Source: CAWDVK01 sp963805715 (GTDB lineage Bacteria > Actinomycetota > Actinomycetes > Streptosporangiales > Streptosporangiaceae). From it: a stretch of 64,000 nt of DNA. The translations under genes and the position numbers were made by a program. The stretch spans positions 20,142-84,141 of the forward strand of contig CAWDVK010000015.1 of NCBI GenBank assembly GCA_963805715.1, in the 5' to 3' direction. Numbering within the stretch: position 1 is the first letter of the stretch; each line of letters opens with the position of its first letter. Positions 58,925 to 64,000 of this stretch are shown one piece after another. The notes under the pieces were generated by a model. That model made no database searches. It was given only the letters and a program-made list of their open reading frames with translations, and was not told the DNA's origin.

Positions 58925-59419
58925 TGACGACTTCCTGCCAGCAGAACAAGACCCTGGTCCGGCGCCGTTAGCGAGTGCTGGCCGGGAGTCATCGCCACCA
59001 GCCGTTTTCTCCCTGCGGTTGCGGTGCCCGCGGGCAGGTCTCGGCGTGGTGAATAGTCGTCATGTGCGCGGAACTGGTCAGCGCATCCGGTTCTTCGTCG
59101 CCGCTGAGCCAGAGCGCGCGACAGCGCTTGCCCAGCATTAGCGCAGCAGGCGGGCCTCCGGTGCCGCGACGGCAGTCGTGGCCTGCATCGCCTTTCGCCG
59201 GCTTCGCGGGCGGCGGCGCTTGCTTGGCGTTTCAGAACACTGCTATCGGCAAGTCGCGTGATCGTCTCGGCTGCCACATCGATCTCAGCCCGTCATCCTG
59301 ACGTTCTGCAGGCATTGAATTGCCCGGCCTAATCGCGCTGGTATTAGCCACGGCCGGAAGCCCGCGAATATGATGCGTGTTTTTTGACATCACAGCCCTG
59401 AACGTGGATGATTCCGGGC
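58925..59419 (+). other. 495-bp noncoding region between transfer operon and lsr2
   Basis: No supported gene on either strand. The right half becomes less GC-rich (attgaattgcccggcctaatcg, aatatgatgcgtgttttttgacat). It should hold divergent promoters for the transfer operon (minus) and lsr2 (plus). Confidence 0.5.
59384..59412 (+). promoter_or_regulatory. Candidate promoter for lsr2, possibly leaderless
   Basis: A perfect -35 box ttgaca (59384-59389) is followed after 17 bases by gatgat (59407-59412), which matches four of six -10 positions. Transcription would start close to the ATG at 59420, so the mRNA may be leaderless. No ribosome-binding site is seen before that ATG, which agrees. Confidence 0.45.
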
Positions 59420-59743
59420 ATGGCAAAGACTGCGAGTGTCGTCATCACTGACGACCTGGACGGATCGCCCGATGCTGAGACGCTGGCTTTCAGCTTCGAT
59501 GGCCAGAGTTACGAGATTGACCTCGGCAAGGAGAACCTCGCCAGGTTCGAGAAGTCGCTGCAGCCATTCATGAACGCCGGGCGCAGGACTGCTCACCGCA
59601 GAACAGCGAAGGCCGCCACTGGCGCCGGACCGGGAATCGACCGTGCAGCAGTGCGCACGTGGGCCGCCGGGCAGGGCCTGCAGGTATCACAGCGCGGCCG
59701 TATCAGCGCCGAGGTGCTGAGCAAGTACCAGGCTGCCCGCTAA
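59420..59743 (+). CDS. lsr2: Lsr2-family nucleoid-associated silencer
   Basis: This is a 107-residue H-NS-like protein of actinobacteria. The N-terminal dimerisation domain has VVITDDLDGSPDAETLAFSFDG and YEIDLGKENLARFEKSL. The C-terminal DNA-binding domain (AAVRTWAAGQGLQVSQRGRI) carries the RGR AT-hook at 92-94. Lsr2 binds AT-rich, often foreign, DNA and silences it. A copy on an integrative element is a known pattern, probably protecting the element from host sensing. ATG 59420 is the family start. Confidence 0.92.
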   Translation: MAKTASVVITDDLDGSPDAETLAFSFDGQSYEIDLGKENLARFEKSLQPFMNAGRRTAHRRTAKAATGAGPGIDRAAVRTWAAGQGLQVSQRGRISAEVLSKYQAAR

Positions 59744-59795
59744 GCCTCACCACCCTGAACCCTGTGGCTGCCGTCCCTGGCAGCCCCGTCGGCCC

Positions 59796-59875
59796 ACGCT
59801 CCGGTGATCATTGCGCCCAGACTGACCGGCGGCTGTTGCCGGACGCATTCCCTGTCCGCTACGTGGAGTGAGCAC
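59796..59875 (+). repeat. 80-bp direct repeat, left copy (probable target duplication)
   Basis: This copy is identical over 80 bases to 63260-63339 in the same orientation. It ends exactly where the inverted end of the cargo transposon begins. The flanking bases differ outside it. Confidence 0.93.
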
Positions 59876-59888
59876 CCGACTTTTATCA
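59876..59888 (+). repeat. Left terminal inverted repeat of the cargo transposon
   Basis: ccgacttttatca reads inward and matches ccggacttttatca at the other end (reverse strand of 63246-63259) except for one G. It directly follows the 80-bp repeat. Confidence 0.75.
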
Positions 59889-59992
59889 AACTAGTGCGCA
59901 CCCGTCTGACGTTGCCGGCTGCCGCCAATGCCTGCAGGTTCGCCTCCTGGCCTTCGGGGCTGAGGATCGCCTCAAGACTGAGCACGCCCGGC

Positions 59993-60110
59993 TCAGAGGT
60001 CGGCCGAGCCGTCGATGACCTCGCGGATCAGGCCGGCGTGCCCGTTGTGCCGTGCGTACTCCTCCACGACACGCTGCTGGGAGCCGCTGAGCAGTTGAAC
60101 ACCGCAATCC
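59993..60110 (-). pseudogene. DinB-family (DUF664) protein, 3' fragment
   Basis: On the minus strand ~38 codons end in VVEEYARHNGHAGLIREVIDG then SADL and a stop. This is the typical C-terminus of mini-DinB/DUF664 proteins (helix with EEYARHxGHxDLLRExIDG). The rest is absent upstream (to the right), where padR regulatory DNA begins. It is probably cut during assembly of the cassette. Confidence 0.6.
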
Positions 60111-60347
60111 GGCAGCGTGCGCCACACGGCCAGGAGCATCAAGCCGGGCAGCCATAACTACAGCGCGCCAAAGATATGACAGGTCAGCGGGAGGAACCCG
60201 GCGCCGGATGCCCGCCCGGGCCACGGGGCCGGACGGCCGTCTGCCCGGCTGACGGCTGCATCCGCTAGGTGGTCAACTGTGTGCCGCCGGACTGCCACAC
60301 GCTTGCGGTGCTGGCCTGCACCTCCACTATTCAGCCTTGCTAAGTAC

Positions 60348-60382
60348 CAGTAGCTAGTGATACTGTATACCTGTAGTCAGTA
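60348..60382 (+). promoter_or_regulatory. Candidate PadR operator
   Basis: cagta (60348-60352), eight bases, tactg (60361-60365), then cagta again at 60378-60382 form alternating inverted half-sites 31-65 bp upstream of padR. Two half-sites eight bases apart is the spacing known for PadR operators. Autoregulation of the operon is the likely role. Confidence 0.5.
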
Positions 60383-60412
60383 AGACTGAGTAGCTGTGGG
60401 AGGAGGTGTTCC

Positions 60413-60742
60413 ATGGCCAGGCTGGTGACGGAGATGCTCAAGGGGACGCTGGAGGGCATCGTTCTGGCGATCTTGTCCGGTCGGTCCGCGTACGGCTACG
60501 AGATCACGGCGTGGCTGCGGGAGCAGGGCTTCTCCGACATCGCCGAAGGGACCGTCTACGCCCTGCTCATCAGGGTCGAGCAGCGCGGCCTCGTCGACGT
60601 GGAGAAGGTCCCCTCCGAGAAGGGGCCGCCGCGCAAGGTCTACTCCCTCAACGCCTGCGGACGCGAATATCTCGACGAGTTCTGGAGGACCTGGAGCTTC
60701 CTCACGCAGCGACTGGAACAGCTCCGCGAAGGAGGCAAGTGA
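60413..60742 (+). CDS. PadR-family transcriptional repressor
   Basis: This is a 109-residue winged-helix regulator. The N-terminal helix MARLVTEMLKGTLEGIVLAI leads into the HTH with SAYGYEITAWLREQGFSDIAEGTVYALLIRVEQRGLV and the wing EKGPPRKVYSLNACGREYL. The short C-terminal helix fits a PadR-s2 dimerisation arm. aggaggt lies five bases before ATG 60413. Its stop shares one base with the next gene's ATG. It probably represses this operon until a drug-like ligand binds. Confidence 0.93.
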   Translation: MARLVTEMLKGTLEGIVLAILSGRSAYGYEITAWLREQGFSDIAEGTVYALLIRVEQRGLVDVEKVPSEKGPPRKVYSLNACGREYLDEFWRTWSFLTQRLEQLREGGK

Positions 60743-61110
60743 TGGCACCGAAGTGGATCGAGCTGGTCACCGGGTCGCTCGAGCAGAAGAAGCAGTACAA
60801 GCAGTACAAGGCGCGCATCGAAGCTCTGCCCGAGCCGTACGGCACCGTCGCGAAGGCGCTGCAGCGGTACTTCATGTACTACGGGGGCGTCACGGACGGC
60901 GAGACCGCCGTCAAGATGTTCGGCGACTTCGCCGACCTCTGGGAGCGTGCCGCGGCCGACGGCACGCCTGTGCGCGCGATCGTCGGCGACGACCCGGTCG
61001 AGTTCGCCGATACATTCGCGCAGGCCTACACCGGAAAGAGATGGATCGACAAGGAACGCGCCCGACTGACCAAGGCGATCGAGGACGCAGAGCGAGGGGA
61101 ACAGGAATGA
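60742..61110 (+). CDS. DUF1048 protein
   Basis: This is a 122-residue, mostly helical cytosolic protein (SLEQKKQYKQYKARIEALPEPY, DFADLWERAAADGTPVRAIVGDDPVEFADTFAQ). DUF1048 proteins occur between PadR regulators and ABC transporter genes; their role is unknown. It overlaps padR by 1 bp and the ATPase gene by ATGA, so the operon is translationally coupled. Confidence 0.9.
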   Translation: MAPKWIELVTGSLEQKKQYKQYKARIEALPEPYGTVAKALQRYFMYYGGVTDGETAVKMFGDFADLWERAAADGTPVRAIVGDDPVEFADTFAQAYTGKRWIDKERARLTKAIEDAERGEQE

Positions 61111-61901
61111 CCACCGACGCAGCCATCCACGTTCGGGGTCTGGAGAAGTCGTACAAGGAGTTGCGTGTGCTGCGCGGTGTGGACTTCGACGTGGCGCGGG
61201 GCAGCATCTTCGCCCTGCTGGGCTCGAACGGCGCGGGCAAGACCACGACCGTGAATATCCTGTCCACGCTGCTCAAGGCCGACGAGGGGACGGCCAGCGT
61301 CAACGGCTTCGACGTTGCCGCGCAGGCTGCGGACGTGCGGGAGTCCATCAGCTTGACCGGGCAGTTCGCGGCGGTGGATGAGATCCTCACCGGGCGGGAG
61401 AACCTGGTGCTGGTGGCCCGGTTGCGGCACCTGAATCAAGCCAGCCAGATGGCGGATGACCTGCTGGCCCGCTTCCAGCTCACCGGCGCGGCGGGGCGAA
61501 GGGTGTCGACGTATTCCGGGGGCATGCGCCGCCGCCTGGACATCGCGATGAGCCTGATCGGGAATCCGCCTGTGATCTTCCTGGACGAACCGACCACCGG
61601 GCTCGACCCTCAATCTCGCGCCGAAGTGTGGAACAGCGTCAAAGAGCTCGCCGGGCGCGGCACGACGGTGCTGCTTACCACGCAGTATCTGGACGAGGCC
61701 GAGCAGCTCGCCGACCGGATCGCGATCCTCCACCAGGGGCGGATCATCGCGAACGGCACCCTCGCCGAACTGAAGCAGCTCCTCCCGCCCGCCCAAGTCG
61801 AGTACGTCGAGAAACAGCCGACCCTGGAGGACATCTTCCTCGCCATCACCGGCAACGACAGCAACGCGGGGACGGCCAGCGCCACCGGCACGGACAACTA
61901 A
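61107..61901 (+). CDS. DrrA-like ABC transporter ATPase
   Basis: This is a 264-residue ATPase. Walker A GSNGAGKTT is at 39-47, signature YSGGM at 136-140, Walker B IFLDEP at 157-162 and the H-loop region LLTTQYLDEAEQLADR. The C-terminal part (VEYVEKQPTLEDIFLAITG) is the DrrA/drug-export signature. It pairs with the permease encoded 13 bp downstream. The overall function is probably efflux of a hydrophobic drug or metabolite. Confidence 0.93.
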   Translation: MTTDAAIHVRGLEKSYKELRVLRGVDFDVARGSIFALLGSNGAGKTTTVNILSTLLKADEGTASVNGFDVAAQAADVRESISLTGQFAAVDEILTGRENLVLVARLRHLNQASQMADDLLARFQLTGAAGRRVSTYSGGMRRRLDIAMSLIGNPPVIFLDEPTTGLDPQSRAEVWNSVKELAGRGTTVLLTTQYLDEAEQLADRIAILHQGRIIANGTLAELKQLLPPAQVEYVEKQPTLEDIFLAITGNDSNAGTASATGTDN

Positions 61902-61914
61902 CTAAGGAATAACG

Positions 61915-62679
61915 ATGACCACCACGTACTTCTTCGGCGACACCGCCGTCTTGCTGGGCCGGTCCATGCGCCACATCACGCGCAGCCTGGACACCATCAT
62001 CACGGTCACGATCATGCCGATCGCCCTCATGCTGCTGTTCGTCTATGTGTTCGGCGGCGCGATCCACACCGGGCCGGGTCACTATGTGAACTACCTGCTG
62101 CCCGGAATCCTGCTCATCACGATCGCGATGGGCATCTCCTACGCGGCAGTCCGGCTCTTTGCTGATATGCAAAGCGGAATCTTCGAGCGGTTTCAGTCCA
62201 TGCCGATCGCACGCTTGAGTGTGCTGTGGGCGCACGTGCTGACCTCAGTGGTCTCCAATCTGATCTCGCTCGCGCTCGTCGTGCTCGTCGCTGTCGGCAT
62301 GGGATTCCGCTCAGGCGCGGGAGTGCTGGCATGGCTTGCCGTCGCCGGAATCCTCGTGCTGTTCACCCTGGCACTGACCTGGATCGCCGTCATCGCCGGC
62401 CTGTCCGCGAAGACCGTGGACGGCGCGGGCGCCTTCTCCTACCCGATCATCTTCCTGCCATTCATCAGCTCGGCATTCGTGCCCACCCACACCATGCCCG
62501 GCCCGGTGCGCGCCTTCGCCGATAACCAGCCCGTGACATCCATCGTCAACACGATCCGCGACCTGTTCACACAGCAGCCAGTCAGCACCGGCATCTGGAC
62601 CGCCCTCGCCTGGTGCCTCGGCATCCTCATCGTCGCCTACGCCCTCGCCATGGCCACCTACCACCACAAGACCGCCTAA
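61915..62679 (+). CDS. DrrB-like ABC-2 type transporter permease
   Basis: This is a 254-residue permease with six helices (IITVTIMPIALMLLFVYVFG, YLLPGILLITIAMGISYAAV, LISLALVVLVAVGMGF, VAGILVLFTLALTWIAVIAGL, YPIIFLPFISSAFV and LAWCLGILIVAYALAMATY). FERFQSMPIARLSVLWAH is the conserved ABC-2 loop. It forms the membrane half of the exporter. ATG 61915 follows aaggaataacg. It is the last gene before the transposase fragment. Confidence 0.92.
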   Translation: MTTTYFFGDTAVLLGRSMRHITRSLDTIITVTIMPIALMLLFVYVFGGAIHTGPGHYVNYLLPGILLITIAMGISYAAVRLFADMQSGIFERFQSMPIARLSVLWAHVLTSVVSNLISLALVVLVAVGMGFRSGAGVLAWLAVAGILVLFTLALTWIAVIAGLSAKTVDGAGAFSYPIIFLPFISSAFVPTHTMPGPVRAFADNQPVTSIVNTIRDLFTQQPVSTGIWTALAWCLGILIVAYALAMATYHHKTA

Positions 62680-62700
62680 GGACGTGCCTCCTAGACCAAA

Positions 62701-63129
62701 TCAGTCATCAATGCCAGCACGTCGCCGCCGAGGAGGCCGGATGTCACGCCGGCCCTCCTCCAGCACCCGGGCGCTACCAGCCTTACTGACCGACTCGATG
62801 ATCCGCGCCAGCACCAGCTGCTCGAAGACCTCATCGCCACCACTGGCCTGGTCAAAGCCCAGCATCCGGTACGCATGCGCCAGCACCTCCAGCAGATGCC
62901 CCATCCGCGAGGCGGTGATCGGCAGCGGCCCGCCAGGTGCCGCCGTATCCAGGCCCAGGTCAAGCTCGCCCTGACCGGTCGCCAGCCGCTGCCGGGCCGC
63001 GGCCTTCAGCAGCTCGACCTCAGCGCCGCTATGTGCCGACCCCAAATTCTCGATCTCCCGCGATTCCTGGCGGGAGGAGTACACGATCTGGACGGCCGTC
63101 GCGCCCGAGGATGTCTTGACCGTCCGCAC
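62701..63129 (-). pseudogene. IS1634-family transposase, N-terminal fragment
   Basis: The start is GTG 63129. The ~120 recognisable residues (VRTVKTSSGATAVQIVYSS, then SREIENLGSAHSGAEVELLKAAA, PLPITASRMGHLLEVLAHAY, GGDEVFEQLVLARIIESVSK) match the N-terminal domain of actinobacterial IS1634-type transposases. Full proteins have roughly 500-600 residues, so the whole DDE catalytic part is missing. A further one-base slip occurs near 62760 (gaggagggccgg). It is oriented inward from the right end of the element. Confidence 0.8.
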
Positions 63130-63259
63130 ATACGGAACACCCGGACATACTACGGCCCACCACCCCCGGCTAGTGCGCAGATCCCACGCATCCCCACGCC
63201 AAACCCGCAGGTCAGAAAGCTACACCCCCCGCGATTCCGTGACGCTGATAAAAGTCCGG
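63130..63259 (+). other. Right subterminal region and terminal inverted repeat
   Basis: This is the noncoding leader of the transposase fragment. It ends in tgataaaagtccgg (63246-63259), the right inverted end, which directly abuts the second 80-bp repeat. The word ctagtgcgca occurs here (63170-63179) and also next to the left end (59891-59900). Confidence 0.7.
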
Positions 63260-63339
63260 ACGCTCCGGTGATCATTGCGCCCAGACTGACCGGCGGCTGT
63301 TGCCGGACGCATTCCCTGTCCGCTACGTGGAGTGAGCAC
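63260..63339 (+). repeat. 80-bp direct repeat, right copy
   Basis: Identical to 59796-59875. Together they flank the cargo transposon exactly. Confidence 0.93.
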
Positions 63340-63513
63340 GGTGGCGCGTTCCCGGAGCCATGGAACAACGATCCTGCCGATTCTGAGCGCTCTCAACCAC
63401 GCATCGGCACCGTCGCTGCGGGCGCAGATCGCCCAGTTCAGTTCGCTGGCACGTTCTGCGAGCCAAGGCGCTCATTCGCAGCAAAAGATGCCGATCGAAC
63501 TCGGGGATGACGC
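63340..63513 (+). other. Noncoding region right of the transposon
   Basis: No supported gene. If the transposon and one 80-bp copy are removed, this joins directly to the DNA downstream of lsr2. Confidence 0.4.
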
Positions 63514-63867
63514 TTAGATTAGCTGTGCGTGCGTAACTCCATGTTGAGCGAATTCCGGTGTCAACGGCGGTCGGGGGACCCGGAAACCCGGGCTGTAGCG
63601 GCCGCCGCGTCTCCTGGGCGGCGCGCAGTGGCCGTTGTCGGGGCCTGAGGTAGGCGAGGACGGCGAGTACCCGGCGGTGCTGGGCGTCGTCGGGCGGCAG
63701 GCCGAGCTTGGCGAAAACGTTGCCGATGTGCTTTCCACCGCGCTGGCGGAGAGCACCAGCTTCTGGGCGATGGCCGTGCTGGAATGGCCCTCGGCCATCA
63801 GTGCCAGGAAGCTTGAGAACGACATCCTTCGCCGGGACATCGAGAAACGCAGATCGTCCAGCGTCAC
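63514..63867 (-). pseudogene. LuxR-type response regulator HTH remnant
   Basis: The minus strand has LALMAEGHSSTAIAQKLVLS and ASAVE, then a missing A in gtggaaagcac. One more A gives KHIGNVFAKLGLPPDD, the normal end of a NarL/FixJ HTH. The receiver domain is absent, and the sequence before the HTH is degraded. It is a broken regulator fragment. Confidence 0.65.
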
Positions 63868-63904
63868 ATCACTGCCATCCCGGCGCTGAAGCTCTCACGC
63901 TCAG

Positions 63905-64000
63905 TCATGCGTCCCGCAGGCTCCAGTCCTGTGCAGGCGGTTCCATCAGGATCTGCCCGATGGAGGCCATCAAGCCGGTGCGGTGGCCATCACGGAGGGC
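63905..64000 (-). CDS. Unidentified C-terminal coding fragment
   Basis: An open minus-strand frame of 31 codons from the right edge ends in EPPAQDWSLRDA at TGA 63905-63907. That stop overlaps an ATG (ATGA). I do not recognise it. It may be the end of a gene outside the window, or chance. Confidence 0.25.
   Translation of the reverse strand, partial: ALRDGHRTGLMASIGQILMEPPAQDWSLRDA

Larger units (their letters stand above)
59876..63259. mobile_element. IS1634-like non-autonomous transposon carrying an ABC efflux operon
   Basis: This is a 3,384-bp unit bounded by matching 13/14-bp inverted ends that abut, without gap, a perfect 80-bp direct duplication. Inside are a DinB-family 3' fragment, padR, a DUF1048 gene, an ABC ATPase, an ABC permease and the first ~120-140 codons of an IS1634-family transposase. 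IS1634 was described as making unusually long, variable target duplications, which fits 80 bp. With most of the transposase missing, movement would need an enzyme in trans. It inserted downstream of lsr2 in the ICE remnant. Confidence 0.75.

Noticed and set aside
59796..59875. 80-bp repeat as part of a small gene (translated on either strand)
   Set aside because: The translated frames differ in context at the two copies and have no domain. The exact fit to the transposon ends makes a target duplication more likely.

Overview
The window comes from a very GC-rich actinobacterium. GTG and TTG starts are common, genes are coupled by ATGA/GTGA overlaps, and long conserved blocks match those of filamentous actinomycetes (tig-clpP1-clpP2-clpX; valS-folC-mreBCD-mrdA-rodA; rne-rplU-rpmA-obgE; nadD-rsfS-phosphatase-tRNA-Ala). 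A member of Streptosporangiales or a related order is a reasonable inference, but the sequence alone does not fix the taxon.

Positions 1-8.5 kb hold the end of cydD with cydC (thiol exporter for cytochrome bd assembly), a MalT-like LuxR regulator, a divergent glucose-6-phosphate dehydrogenase facing a gluconokinase, and two small membrane proteins. Positions 8.8-13.4 kb are the protein quality-control block: trigger factor, the two Clp peptidases and ClpX. Positions 13.5-21.3 kb carry a complete minus-strand export-type ABC system of two ATPases and two giant FtsX-like permeases. Positions 21.5-53.1 kb are core genes: valyl-tRNA synthetase and folate synthesis, the rod-shape/elongasome operon with a remarkable MreD tail, a radical SAM pair next to RNase E/G, ribosomal proteins L21 and L27, Obg, NadD, RsfS and tRNA-Ala(GGC). 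Between obgE and nadD lies an AT-rich promoter island followed by a HelD-type RNA polymerase recycling factor, an M48 protease and an SDR. Remnants of paaK and of an ABC-2 permease and a cysteine-rich secreted protein are also found in this part.

From 53.1 kb to the end is an accessory region. A decayed integrative conjugative element sits next to the 3' end of tRNA-Ala. Its integrase has lost its N-terminal domain and is spliced to a truncated SCO6880-like transfer gene. TrbL-like, NTF2/TrbF-like, small membrane, P-loop, HTH and lytic transglycosylase-NlpC/P60 genes remain, together with an Lsr2 xenogeneic silencer.

Inside that remnant is the most interesting object in the window, a 3.4-kb IS1634-like cargo transposon (59876-63259). 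It has matching inverted ends that abut a perfect 80-bp direct duplication, and carries a PadR-DUF1048-ABC-ABC efflux operon plus only the N-terminal part of a transposase. It looks like a non-autonomous transporter-carrying element.

Several conserved genes (LuxR, G6PD, trigger factor, one ABC ATPase) carry single-base frameshifts, mostly in G/C runs. These are best read as probable sequencing or assembly indels until checked against reads.
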